From Ruminococcus flavefaciens (GTDB lineage Bacteria > Bacillota > Clostridia > Oscillospirales > Ruminococcaceae): 42,742 bases of DNA. Positions 1 to 7,613 of the stretch are shown one piece after another. The notes beneath the pieces were generated by a model. It was not told where the DNA came from. It worked only from the letters and a program-made list of their open reading frames with translations, and made no database searches. Both the position numbers and the translations under genes were made by a program. Within the stretch, counting starts at the first letter, position 1. Every line of letters begins with the position of its first letter. The stretch spans positions 1-42,742 of the forward strand of contig JAMPGO010000008.1 in assembly GCA_023663905.1 (NCBI GenBank). Direction: 5' to 3'.

Positions 1-102
1 GCAGAATCCGTCAAGAGCGCCGATGACTTTATTGCACACGGGACAGCGTACAGGATAAAGCAGAGCCGACAGATGTCTCAGAAGTACATATAGAGCTGGC
101 AT
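1..102 (-). CDS. Probable ComF family protein, N-terminal fragment cut by the window edge
   Basis: An open frame runs on the minus strand from ATG at 102 to the window edge (34 residues, no stop). Its start overlaps the end of the upstream methyltransferase gene by 25 bases, which suggests translational coupling. The peptide has a hydrophobic start, then LLYPVRCPVCNK and a further Cys at the edge. That is how ComF proteins begin: a Leu-rich stretch followed by a four-cysteine zinc site ahead of a phosphoribosyltransferase-like domain. ComF helps DNA import during competence in Gram-positives. Only the first Cys pair and one further Cys are visible and the diagnostic PRPP motif lies outside, so the call rests on this N-terminal pattern. 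No strong ribosome binding site precedes the ATG. Confidence 0.5.
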   Translation of the reverse strand, partial: MPALYVLLRHLSALLYPVRCPVCNKVIGALDGFC

Positions 103-1193
103 TTAATCATACCGTTGTAGAGTTTACGACGGCGTTTGGCTTCAGCACCGAAAAACTGCTCAAACTGTTCGTGCGGAGAGATAATATAGCTCTGTCTGTT
201 TCCGCCGTGACCAAGCACACGACCCATTTGCCTGTAGATATTCTCGGCTTCACGCAGTTCGAGAAGTCGCTCGCCGTAAGGAGGATTGCAAATAACAATG
301 GAGTCCTCGGGCTGGTGGAATTTAGTAATATCAGCCTGTTCGATTTTCAGCCTTGATTTGATTCCCGCTTTATGTGCGTTGTCAAGAGTAAGGGCAACGG
401 CGGAATCGTCAATATCAAATCCTATGCCGTGAAACGTTGCGGAGCGGTCAACACCCTCGATAGCGTTTCTGCGTTCTTCCTGCCAGATTTTCGAGTCAAT
501 AGACCTCCAGTTTTCGGCAGAGAATCGTCTGTTGATTCCCACAGGTATTTTAAGAGCCTTCATAGCCGCCTCAATCAGCAGAGTACCGCTTCCGCAGAAA
601 GGGTCGCACACAATGGAATCGGGACGTACACGGGCGAGGTCGATAATACCAGCGGCGAGAGTTTCTTTAATCGGGGCAGCGTTTGAATTTCTTCTGTAGC
701 CACGCTTGTGAAGCCCCGCACCGCTTGTATCGAGATAAACAGTAACAATATCCTTCATAATACTGAACTGAATCTGCACAGGAGCTTCTGTCTCGCTGAA
801 ATGGCTTATGCCGTACTTTGATTCAAGCCTCTTGACAGCAGCTTTTTTCACGATAGACTGACAGTCGGGAACGCTGTGGAGTGCGGAATTAAGAGAATAG
901 CCCTTTACGGGAAAAGCATTGTCTATACCTATGAACCGCTCAAGCTCAATTGAGCGCACACCCTGAAACAAATCCTCGAAAGTAGTCGCCCTGAACTCAA
1001 TAAGCTCGATAAGAACACGCTCGGCAGTGGACAGGCATATATTAGCTCTTGCCATTATATTCTCATCGCCTGTAAAGCTGATTTTTCCGTCGCTGACCTT
1101 CAAATCAGTACCGCCGATTTTGTTGATTTCATATTTCAGTACGCTTTCAAGTCCGAAATGGCACGGACAGCACAATCTTAATTTATTACTCAA
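78..1193 (-). CDS. THUMP-domain class I SAM-dependent rRNA methyltransferase (RlmL/YpsC-like)
   Basis: Predicted RNA guanine-N2 methyltransferase, probably acting on 23S rRNA. The first ~150 residues fit a ferredoxin-like plus THUMP RNA-binding module. The C-terminal half carries the SAM site VCDPFCGSGTLLIEAA near residue 200 and the catalytic NPPYGER motif near residue 305. About 370 residues is typical for the Firmicutes YpsC type, which lacks the second methyltransferase domain of E. coli RlmL. I chose the TTG at 1193 because GAGG lies at 1202-1205, eight bases upstream; a GTG at 1202 would overlap that site. The gene lies downstream of the PBP gene on the same strand, separated by a terminator-like hairpin, and is followed by the probable comF. 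The exact rRNA position modified cannot be read from sequence. Confidence 0.88.
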   Translation of the reverse strand: MSNKLRLCCPCHFGLESVLKYEINKIGGTDLKVSDGKISFTGDENIMARANICLSTAERVLIELIEFRATTFEDLFQGVRSIELERFIGIDNAFPVKGYSLNSALHSVPDCQSIVKKAAVKRLESKYGISHFSETEAPVQIQFSIMKDIVTVYLDTSGAGLHKRGYRRNSNAAPIKETLAAGIIDLARVRPDSIVCDPFCGSGTLLIEAAMKALKIPVGINRRFSAENWRSIDSKIWQEERRNAIEGVDRSATFHGIGFDIDDSAVALTLDNAHKAGIKSRLKIEQADITKFHQPEDSIVICNPPYGERLLELREAENIYRQMGRVLGHGGNRQSYIISPHEQFEQFFGAEAKRRRKLYNGMIKCQLYMYF

Positions 1194-1215
1194 GAATATC
1201 ACCTCATTTTATATT

Positions 1216-1250
1216 AAAACCTGCCCATACCACCAGTAAGGACAGGTTTT
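1216..1250 (-). terminator. Intrinsic terminator behind the PBP gene
   Basis: On the minus strand the sequence folds as ACCTGTCC pairing with GGGCAGGT, flanked by A4 and T4. It lies 17 bases past the PBP stop. One position pairs as G-U only on the minus-strand RNA; on the plus strand it is a mismatch, so the hairpin is polarised toward the PBP transcript. Confidence 0.7.
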
Positions 1251-1266
1251 TATCTGTATATTTAGT

Positions 1267-3891
1267 TTACCAGGTAGCTACGTCACCGCCGTTGCCTGTA
1301 TCACCGCCTGTACCCGGGTCAACAAAGCCCGTGTCACCGCCTGTGCTTCCGCCAGTACCCGGGTCGCCCCAGCCAGTGTCTCCGCCTGTGCTTCCGCCAG
1401 TACCCGGGTCAACCCAGCCGGTATCGCCACCTGTACTTCCACCTGTACCCGGGTCAGTCCAGCTTGTATCACCGCCTGTGCTTCCGCCTGTACCTGGGTC
1501 GCTCCAAGTGGTATCACCGCCGTTGCCTGTTCCCCAGTTGTTTCCTGAACTGCTGTTATTTCCTGAATTGCCCGATGAATCGCCTGAAGAAGGTGCATAG
1601 TAGTGATTTCCCGTGCAGACAGGGAAGTTGGTTGATTTCCAGTAGCCTGTTACACCTCTCGGGCAGTATTCTCCCGCAGGATTTCCCGTTACGGAACACA
1701 TAGACATCTGAATAACCGATTCAACAGGGTCGAAGTCCGCAGGAGTATCGGCATATTCAGTCTGCGCATAGTCGCCGATAATGTTCTTCCATACCGAGCA
1801 GGCGTGAAGCGTTGAAGGAAGTGAGAGGTCTTTACGGTACTGCTCGTAACCGATAGTAATACCGCTTGCAAAGTCACGTGTAAGACCTACGAAAACAGAG
1901 TCGCTCCAGTCCTCGGTTGTACCTGTTTTTCCTGCAAGTACCTTGGTGCTGAGCCTTGCGGTTGTACCTGTACCGTTTTCGACAACGTTTTTGAGGAGTC
2001 TGTTCATAACCCAAGCAGTCTCTTCCGAAACGGCATACTGCCCTATATCGGAATTGTCAATAAGAATGTTATGGTTAGCGTCCTCTATTTTTGAAATAAC
2101 GTGAGGTTTATAGTAAGTGCCGTTATTTCCGTAAGGTACATATGCGCCAACAAGATTCTGTAAAGTTACACCCCAGGTCAATGCGCCGATAGAAAGCGGT
2201 GAAAGATTGCGGTCGTTATATTCAGTACCCTCGCCGTACAAATCAAGCCCGAGTTTTTCGGTAGAAAATTCATATACAGCTTCAGGAGTGAGTTCCTGAC
2301 AGAGCTGTGCGGGAACGGTATTGAATGACTGTTGCAGGAAGTAGTAAATCTGATGAGCTGCGCCTGTACCTGCAACATTTCCGTAGTTTGTAGGCCAGGG
2401 CTTGCCGTTTTCGCCGATTACATCTTCAAGAGGACTGTCCTTGTAAGTGCTTCCCCAGTGGATATGGTCGGTTTCAAGTGCAAGACCGTAAGTTGAAACA
2501 GGCTTGATAGTTGAACCAATCTGACGTTTGTCACGGGCTGCGTAGTTGGTTACAAGCGAGTATTTTTTCTCGCCCCACTGACCTACCGTCGCCATAACAG
2601 AGCCGTCGTATCGGAGCGCAGTGAATGCAACGTGCGGAAGGACTTCATCCGTCTCGCCGTCGCCGTCAATATCAACCCAGCGCTTTACCCAGTTTTCATC
2701 AAGGAAGTTATTCATATCAAGGAATTTTTCCTCAACATAGTCCTGCATTTTTCTGTCGATAGTGGAATACACTCTGTAACCGCCCTTGTTGATACGTGTA
2801 ATGGCTTCCTGTTCATCGATGTTATAGAGTTCCATAAGATAGCCTGCGGCTTCCCACATCATAGCGTCAACTTCCCACGTGTAGGCAGTCTGTTCCTGTT
2901 CCATTTCCTGAAGGTCAACTTCGGGATGAAGAGCCTTGTATTCGGCGGAATCAGTGAACATAATCTTCTCGGCAAGCGCCTCCTGATATTCGTCGTAGGT
3001 GATAGCGCCGTTCTTGTACATCTGCCAGAGAACGTGTTCCTGACGGATTTTATTATTTGCCTTGCCGTCAATAATAAGATTATCGTCATCGTCGTAAGCA
3101 AGATATGTCTGGTCGGCAAAAGGATAGTAGTAGTTCGGGTTCTGCGGAATCGCCGCAAGTACAGCAGATTCAGCGATAGTAAGCTCCTCAACGTCCTTTC
3201 CGAAATAACGTGTTGAAGCAAGCTGTATGCCGTTGATAGGACCGCCGAAGCCGATATAGTTGAGGTATTCCTCAAGAATCTCGTCCTTGGAATAGGTCTT
3301 TTCGAGCTGCATAGCCGCAAAGATTTCACGGATTTTCTGCTGTGGGCTTCTGTCGCCTGAAGCGCCTGTGAGGTTCTTTATCAACTGCTGTGTGATAGTA
3401 GAACCGCCCTGTTCTGTATTATAGAAATGCAGGAACAGGTTAAGGAATGCGGAGAACGTACGTTTGTAGTCAACGCCGTCGTGGAGGTAAAAACGCTCGT
3501 CCTCGGTGCAGGTAAAAGCGTCACGGGTGTGCTGAGGGATTCTGTCGATAGATACGGGGATACGCTGAACATCGGTTTTCATACGTCTCAGCACGACAAG
3601 TTCCTCTTCGCCGTCCTCGTTGAGTTCCGTACCATAGAAATAAGTATCGCTTCCCGATTCAAGTTCTGTGAGGGTTATGCTTGTTGCTTCGTCCATAAAG
3701 CTGAGTACATAGACGGTAAGTGCGGTTGAAACAATAGTTCCTGTTATGATGATAACGAGAAACAGCGATAAAAGCGTTGTAACTATAACCGCACAGAGCT
3801 TCTGGAAGAAAATCATAGCCTTGCTTTTTTTCTTCTTCCGCTTCTTCTTATGAACGTCGTCATTGCGGTCACTGTAATTTGAGTTAGCCAT
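1267..3891 (-). CDS. Class A penicillin-binding protein (bifunctional glycosyltransferase/transpeptidase, PBP1A type)
   Basis: Polymerises lipid II into glycan strands and cross-links the stem peptides on the outer face of the membrane. The 874 residues are ordered as: a very basic cytoplasmic tail (residues 14-25), one membrane anchor (about 32-64), the GT51 glycosyltransferase with TEDERF (catalytic Glu about 130) and GGSTITQQLIKNL (162-174), then the transpeptidase with STIK (Ser460, Lys463), SFN (522-524) and KTG (655-657). All catalytic motifs are intact. The C-terminal ~90 residues are Gly/Ser/Asn/Thr-rich and contain a 15-residue repeat around DPGTGGSTGGDTGW. A DIDGDGETDE stretch near residue 410 looks like a calcium-loop insert. 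ATG at 3891 follows AAAGGAGAGG, with a strong promoter upstream. The enzyme class is certain; the exact PBP name is not. Confidence 0.97.
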   Translation of the reverse strand: MANSNYSDRNDDVHKKKRKKKKSKAMIFFQKLCAVIVTTLLSLFLVIIITGTIVSTALTVYVLSFMDEATSITLTELESGSDTYFYGTELNEDGEEELVVLRRMKTDVQRIPVSIDRIPQHTRDAFTCTEDERFYLHDGVDYKRTFSAFLNLFLHFYNTEQGGSTITQQLIKNLTGASGDRSPQQKIREIFAAMQLEKTYSKDEILEEYLNYIGFGGPINGIQLASTRYFGKDVEELTIAESAVLAAIPQNPNYYYPFADQTYLAYDDDDNLIIDGKANNKIRQEHVLWQMYKNGAITYDEYQEALAEKIMFTDSAEYKALHPEVDLQEMEQEQTAYTWEVDAMMWEAAGYLMELYNIDEQEAITRINKGGYRVYSTIDRKMQDYVEEKFLDMNNFLDENWVKRWVDIDGDGETDEVLPHVAFTALRYDGSVMATVGQWGEKKYSLVTNYAARDKRQIGSTIKPVSTYGLALETDHIHWGSTYKDSPLEDVIGENGKPWPTNYGNVAGTGAAHQIYYFLQQSFNTVPAQLCQELTPEAVYEFSTEKLGLDLYGEGTEYNDRNLSPLSIGALTWGVTLQNLVGAYVPYGNNGTYYKPHVISKIEDANHNILIDNSDIGQYAVSEETAWVMNRLLKNVVENGTGTTARLSTKVLAGKTGTTEDWSDSVFVGLTRDFASGITIGYEQYRKDLSLPSTLHACSVWKNIIGDYAQTEYADTPADFDPVESVIQMSMCSVTGNPAGEYCPRGVTGYWKSTNFPVCTGNHYYAPSSGDSSGNSGNNSSSGNNWGTGNGGDTTWSDPGTGGSTGGDTSWTDPGTGGSTGGDTGWVDPGTGGSTGGDTGWGDPGTGGSTGGDTGFVDPGTGGDTGNGGDVATW
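1294..1535 (-). repeat. 45-bp tandem repeat encoding the PBP C-terminal tail
   Basis: The string ACCCGGGTC (one copy ACCTGGGTC) recurs at 1312, 1357, 1402, 1447 and 1492, exactly 45 bases apart. That gives five copies of an in-frame 15-residue unit. Units differ by a few synonymous and one or two coding changes (W followed by S, T, V or G; FV in the last). The period is a multiple of three, so copy-number change would lengthen or shorten the tail without breaking the gene. Confidence 0.95.
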
Positions 3892-3933
3892 TTTGTCTTA
3901 TAGCCTCTCCTTTCTGTTGATTATACACAATAT

Positions 3934-3962
3934 ATTATACCATATAAATTCAGATTTGTTAA
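3934..3962 (-). promoter_or_regulatory. SigA-type promoter for the PBP gene
   Basis: On the minus strand TTAACA (3957-3962) and TATAAT (3934-3939) are separated by exactly 17 bases, about 40 bases upstream of the PBP start codon. Confidence 0.8.
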
Positions 3963-4049
3963 TAGCCTGTCCGAAATTTTTTCAGATTTGTATAATTTAG
4001 CAAAAATCGGTGATAATAAGTACAACAAATTCAGCAAAGGAGTGATAAT

Positions 4050-4388
4050 ATGACAGGTTCACTTGACAAGAGAATCTATCTCACAATTATGACGGCAATA
4101 ACAATATCGGGATTTATTGTCATATGCACGTTCGGTCAGTCACTGCACCGCCAGAAGCTTATGGCGAAAATATCCGAAAATCCGCCGTCGCTTCCTGTGG
4201 CGGAGTGCATTGTAAGGGAATACAACGGCAGAATCGGAGTATTCAAGGGCGGAAGCACATTGCCGTACAGGGTGATTGACTATGATTTTTCACTTCTTTC
4301 GGACTATGACCGTGAACAGCTTATTCAGGGCATAGTGATTGAATCGGACAGGGAATTACAGCAGTTTATTGAAGATATAGCGACGTAA
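4050..4388 (+). CDS. Small membrane-anchored protein with BofC C-terminal-like domain
   Basis: A 112-residue protein with one N-terminal membrane helix (about residues 9-29) and a short extracytoplasmic domain containing VREYNGRIGVF, followed by LLSDYDREQLIQGI. This pattern matches small Firmicutes proteins assigned to the BofC C-terminal domain family. In Bacillus, BofC restrains the SpoIVB signalling protease in pro-sigma-K activation, but most small homologues have no established role. ATG at 4050 is preceded by AAAGGAGTG at good spacing. The gene is monocistronic and converges on the flavin reductase with zero bases between stop codons. It lies about 0.7 kb upstream of spoIIA, which makes a sporulation link tempting but unproven. 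Confidence 0.75.
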   Translation: MTGSLDKRIYLTIMTAITISGFIVICTFGQSLHRQKLMAKISENPPSLPVAECIVREYNGRIGVFKGGSTLPYRVIDYDFSLLSDYDREQLIQGIVIESDRELQQFIEDIAT

Positions 4389-4967
4389 TTACTTTGGTTT
4401 ATGCTTTTTCTTTTTGCGGACTGAAAAGCCGAAATCGCCTGTTTTCCGTCCGAGTGCAAAATATTCGCCGTGAGCGTAGGCAGTAAGACCGCACTGCTGG
4501 AGATTCAGCTTGCCCTTGCTGTCTATGTACTTCTCGTCAACATCAATTCCCACGATTTCGGCAAGAAACATAGTATGACTGCCGAGAAGTTTGCTTTCCG
4601 TCACCCTGCATTCAAGGGCAACGGGGCATTCGTCAATAATCGGGGCGGAAATTTTTTCGGACGGCACAGGGTGGAATCCGCAGACCGCAAATTTATCCGT
4701 ATCACGACCGCTTTTCACTCCGCAGAAGTCAACCTGCTTCACCATAGAAGTTGTTGTTAAATTTATTGCAAATTCGCCCGAGTTCATAATAATATCGTGA
4801 GAGAATCTTTCGGGGCGGACTGAGATATAAGTCATAGGCGGACGGGTGCAGACTATGCCTGTCCAGCCTATGGTTAAAACGTTCGGCTTTTCAGGAGTAC
4901 CGCACGTTACAAGAGCGGCAGGAACAGGCGCAAGAAGCGTGCTTCCCTTCCAGAACTGTTTTGACAT
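4389..4967 (-). CDS. Flavin reductase family protein (FMN-binding split barrel)
   Basis: A 192-residue protein of the DIM6/NTAB flavin reductase-like family, which binds FMN and reduces flavins or, in some clostridial members, acts as a small flavoprotein of unknown substrate. Supporting segments are PNVLTIGWTGIVCTRPPM, a typical flavin-contacting stretch, SVRPERFSHDII, and GEFAINLTT in the first 80 residues, followed by the conserved VDFCGVKSGRDTDKF. The C-terminus ends in a run of lysines. ATG at 4967 has AAAAGGAGA upstream, and a TTGAAA-17-TATAAT promoter precedes it. The gene stands alone between the BofC-like gene and spoIIA. The family is clear; the substrate is not. Confidence 0.88.
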   Translation of the reverse strand: MSKQFWKGSTLLAPVPAALVTCGTPEKPNVLTIGWTGIVCTRPPMTYISVRPERFSHDIIMNSGEFAINLTTTSMVKQVDFCGVKSGRDTDKFAVCGFHPVPSEKISAPIIDECPVALECRVTESKLLGSHTMFLAEIVGIDVDEKYIDSKGKLNLQQCGLTAYAHGEYFALGRKTGDFGFSVRKKKKHKPK

Positions 4968-4990
4968 AAAAATTTCTCCTTTTTTATAAT

Positions 4991-5019
4991 ATTATATCAC
5001 CTGATTAAAAATATTTCAA
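4991..5019 (-). promoter_or_regulatory. SigA-type promoter for the flavin reductase gene
   Basis: On the minus strand TTGAAA (5014-5019) and TATAAT (4991-4996) are 17 bases apart, 23 bases upstream of the start codon. Confidence 0.78.
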
Positions 5020-5082
5020 CTTAAAAATGCAAAAGATTTGTTAAAATTTAACCCGGTTACGACATTTTTTTCAGATAAGCAA

Positions 5083-5091
5083 TGGTATAAT
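5083..5091 (+). promoter_or_regulatory. Extended -10 promoter of the spoIIA operon with a possible Spo0A half-site upstream
   Basis: TGGTATAAT is an extended -10 (TGnTATAAT) about 30 bases before spoIIAA. No good -35 hexamer is present 17 bases upstream; only a T-rich stretch is there. TACGACA at 5058-5064 reads TGTCGTA on the other strand, one mismatch from the Spo0A core TGNCGAA. A weak -35 with an activator site nearby would suit Spo0A-dependent activation, but this is an inference. Confidence 0.55.
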
Positions 5092-5120
5092 GTGGCTATC
5101 AGAAGGACGGAGGCGAAAAG

Positions 5121-5426
5121 ATGAAGATAAATATAAAATCCGAAAACGGTACGGCGATAGCTGTTCTCAGCGGTGAGCTTGACCACCACACTGCAAAAAT
5201 GCTCCGTGCGGAGCTTGACAAGTTTGTGATTACGATGCAGCCCGATATTCTTGCAATCGATTTCAGCGGAATCACTTTTATGGACAGCTCCGGAATAGGG
5301 CTTATCATCGGCAGATATAAGCTTGTTAAAGAATGCGGAGGACAACTGGAAATACGCAGTCCTCAGCCCTATATCAGGCGTATGCTGAAAATTTCGGGAG
5401 TTGAACGAATCGTTAGAATAATATAA
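5121..5426 (+). CDS. spoIIAA: Anti-sigma F factor antagonist SpoIIAA
   Basis: A 101-residue STAS-domain protein that frees sigma F by binding SpoIIAB. The diagnostic loop is FMDSSGIGLIIGRYK, with DSSG at residues 55-58, which contains the serine phosphorylated by SpoIIAB and dephosphorylated by SpoIIE. The length is slightly short of the Bacillus protein but spans the whole domain. It is the first gene of a three-gene operon with spoIIAB and sigF, the invariant order in endospore formers. The ATG at 5121 follows GGACGGAGGCGAAAAG. Acts in the cytoplasm of the forespore. Confidence 0.96.
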   Translation: MKINIKSENGTAIAVLSGELDHHTAKMLRAELDKFVITMQPDILAIDFSGITFMDSSGIGLIIGRYKLVKECGGQLEIRSPQPYIRRMLKISGVERIVRII

Positions 5427-5438
5427 GAGGTGAATATA

Positions 5439-5876
5439 ATGGAGATATTGAACGAAATCAAATTTACAATGCCGTCGCTGTCGGTGAATGAAGGAACGGC
5501 AAGAGCTGTCGTCTCGTCGTTCATTGTACAGGCAGACCCGACGGTTGAGGAACTTTCAGATATACGCACAGCCGTCTCAGAAGCAGTAACCAACTGCATA
5601 GTACACGGCTACAGAAATTCTCAGGGAGCGGTTGAAATAACCGTAAGGCTAATGCCGAACCGTGAGATATACATAAGAATCAAGGACAGCGGTTGCGGTA
5701 TTGCGGATGTGAAGCAGGCTATGGAGCCTTTGTTTACCACTGCGCCCGAAGAGGAACGCTCAGGGCTTGGCTTTTCCGTTATGGAATCGTTTATGGACAG
5801 GCTTGCGGTCAAGAGCAGAATCGGCAAGGGAACTACAGTTACAATGCGAAAGAGGCTGAGTGTGCGTGGAATCTGA
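5439..5876 (+). CDS. spoIIAB: Anti-sigma F factor SpoIIAB (serine kinase)
   Basis: A GHKL-fold serine kinase that holds sigma F inactive and phosphorylates SpoIIAA. The ATP site is complete: N box SEAVTNCIVHGY, G1 box KDSGCGI and G2 box ERSGLGFSVM. The start is the ATG at 5439, because GAGG at 5427-5430 lies eight bases ahead; a GTG at 5430 would overlap it. The gene begins 12 bases after the spoIIAA stop and its end overlaps the start of sigF by 17 bases, which should keep kinase and sigma factor made in step. Length (145 residues) matches the family. Confidence 0.96.
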   Translation: MEILNEIKFTMPSLSVNEGTARAVVSSFIVQADPTVEELSDIRTAVSEAVTNCIVHGYRNSQGAVEITVRLMPNREIYIRIKDSGCGIADVKQAMEPLFTTAPEEERSGLGFSVMESFMDRLAVKSRIGKGTTVTMRKRLSVRGI

Positions 5877-6522
5877 ACTTAAACAACCTCTTGCGGAGGA
5901 AAATCTCGGACTTGTTCACCTCTGTGCGAACCGTTTCAGAGGTCGTGGGATTGAATATGAGGATTTATATTCCGCAGGCTGTCTCGGACTTCTCAAAGCC
6001 GTAAAAGCCTTTGATTCGGGCAGAGGAGTGAAATTCTCAACGTATGCCGTCCCTGTTATTCTCGGCGAAATAAAACGGCTTTTCCGTGACGGCGGTAGTG
6101 TTCACGTTAGCCGAAGCCTTAAGGATTTGTCAATGAAATTACAGAAAATATGTTCGGGATTTGCACAGCTCAACGGCAGAGAGCCGACAATCAGCGAGCT
6201 TGCGGAAATCACGGGCGAGAGCGAAGCCGATATTGCAGAAGCCCTGTGCGCCTCACAGCCGTTGATTTCGCTCACAGCTTCGGACGATGACGGACAGCTT
6301 GACGTGCCTGTTGAAGCGCCCGACGAGAATATTGTTGATATGCTTGCGCTCAGGCAGATAATGTGCGGACTTTCCGAAGATGACAGAATGCTCATAGAAC
6401 TGCGTTATTTCAGGAATCTCACGCAGTCAAAGACGGCGCAGATACTTGGTACAACGCAGGTTCAGGTATCAAGACGGGAAAAAAAGCTCCTTGCATATAT
6501 GCGTAAGGAACTTTTATGCTAG
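5860..6522 (+). CDS. sigF: RNA polymerase sigma factor SigF (forespore-specific)
   Basis: The first compartment-specific sigma factor of sporulation, released from SpoIIAB in the forespore. Region 2 is visible as LGLVHLCANRF, YEDLYSAGCLGLLKAVKAF and KFSTYAVPVILGEIKR; region 3 follows; region 4 ends with a helix-turn-helix (LTQSKTAQILGTTQVQVSRREKKLL). About 220 residues is slightly shorter than Bacillus SigF. The start is GTG at 5860 or GTG at 5866; both follow AGAGG at 5851-5855, so the choice is open. It overlaps spoIIAB by 17 bases. Its stop overlaps the stop of convergent hemW by a few bases. Position third in spoIIA separates it from SigG and SigE. Confidence 0.95.
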   Translation: MCVESELKQPLAEENLGLVHLCANRFRGRGIEYEDLYSAGCLGLLKAVKAFDSGRGVKFSTYAVPVILGEIKRLFRDGGSVHVSRSLKDLSMKLQKICSGFAQLNGREPTISELAEITGESEADIAEALCASQPLISLTASDDDGQLDVPVEAPDENIVDMLALRQIMCGLSEDDRMLIELRYFRNLTQSKTAQILGTTQVQVSRREKKLLAYMRKELLC

Positions 6523-7613
6523 AAAATCAGATATTCTATAACGGAATTGGACATAAGAAAGCCTGTTTCGGTAAGGGCGATATTTTCGCCGTCATATTTT
6601 ATATACCCTGCTCTTAGAAGCGGGGTAATTTTTTTAACTATATCGCTTCTGTGTGATTCAACATCGCTAAGATTAAGACCCTCTGCTAGCCGTAGCCGTA
6701 ACATAGCGTATTCTTCAAATCCGCAGGGCGATTCGTCGGTTATTTCCACAGGTTGGACAGGAGAGTCTATAAATGCCTGTAAATCGGGCTTGACGGCGAA
6801 TCTTTTTCCCATAAAGCAGGAGTGCGAGGCAGGACCAATGCCGAGATAGTCAAGGCATTTCCAGTAACGGCAGTTGTGACGGCTTTCAAATCCTTGTCTG
6901 GCGAAATTCGAGACCTCATATTGTGAGAATCCCTTTTGTTTAAGCTCATCGACCATAGTGAGATATAAATCAGCCGTTTTGTCATCATCGGGCATAATAT
7001 CACGGATTTCGGGGCAGTTAAACGGCGTATTTTCCTCGATTTTAAGAATATATGCGGAAATATGATTAACAGGCAGGGAAGTCAGAATATCAATTGAATT
7101 TTTCAGCTTTTCCGCCGTCTGTCCAGGGAGCGCAATCATAAGGTCGCAGGAAATATTATTGAAGCCTGCTTTTTCGGCATCGAGAACGGCTTTTATGGCA
7201 CGTTCAGCGGTATGAGTTCTGCCGAGAAAATCAAGCTCATCGCTGTTCAATGACTGCACACCCACAGACAGCCTGTTTATACCTGCTTCACGCAGTTCTG
7301 ACAGCTTTTTTGGAGTAAGAGTGCAGGGATTGGCTTCAATGGTAATCTCCGCATTTACGGCAAGATTGAAGCAATTTTTTATCTCGCCGATAAATCCTGC
7401 AATCTGTTCCGCAGAGAGAAGCGTGGGAGTACCTCCGCCGAAATAAACCGTATCAACAGTTGTATTTTTATCGGCATAGTGCCTTATATTGCGCAGAACG
7501 GCACGGCAATAAGACTCCGCCTGTTGTTTTGAATAGCAGACGGAGTAGAAGTCGCAGTAACGGCATTTTCTTCCGCAGAACGGAACGTGTATATAGATTC
7601 CGAGCGAGTTCAT
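6519..7613 (-). CDS. hemW: Radical SAM heme chaperone HemW
   Basis: A 364-residue coproporphyrinogen oxidase-like radical SAM protein. The N-terminus has YIHVPFCGRKCRYCDFYS with the CxxxCxxC cluster ligands (Cys13, 17, 20) and Phe in place of the fourth cysteine found in true HemN, so it belongs to the HemW branch that hands heme to apoproteins rather than oxidising coproporphyrinogen. GGGTPTLLS and the HemW C-terminal region follow. It sits at the end of the lepA cluster, the usual lepA-hemW neighbourhood in Firmicutes, and its start overlaps the zinc-ribbon gene by four bases (ATGA). Confidence 0.93.
   Translation of the reverse strand: MNSLGIYIHVPFCGRKCRYCDFYSVCYSKQQAESYCRAVLRNIRHYADKNTTVDTVYFGGGTPTLLSAEQIAGFIGEIKNCFNLAVNAEITIEANPCTLTPKKLSELREAGINRLSVGVQSLNSDELDFLGRTHTAERAIKAVLDAEKAGFNNISCDLMIALPGQTAEKLKNSIDILTSLPVNHISAYILKIEENTPFNCPEIRDIMPDDDKTADLYLTMVDELKQKGFSQYEVSNFARQGFESRHNCRYWKCLDYLGIGPASHSCFMGKRFAVKPDLQAFIDSPVQPVEITDESPCGFEEYAMLRLRLAEGLNLSDVESHRSDIVKKITPLLRAGYIKYDGENIALTETGFLMSNSVIEYLIF

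Noticed and set aside
1294-1535. Regular repeats resembling a CRISPR array
   Set aside because: The 45-bp units are contiguous, in frame and coding; there are no variable spacers of constant length and no cas genes.
1292-1600. Proline-rich 102-residue frame on the plus strand within the PBP repeat
   Set aside because: It is the antisense shadow of the Gly-rich repeat; no ribosome site, and composition follows directly from the reverse reading of the repeat codons.
2632-3216. 194-residue plus-strand frame inside the PBP gene
   Set aside because: Lies wholly opposite a gene with intact catalytic motifs; no ribosome binding site and no recognisable domain.
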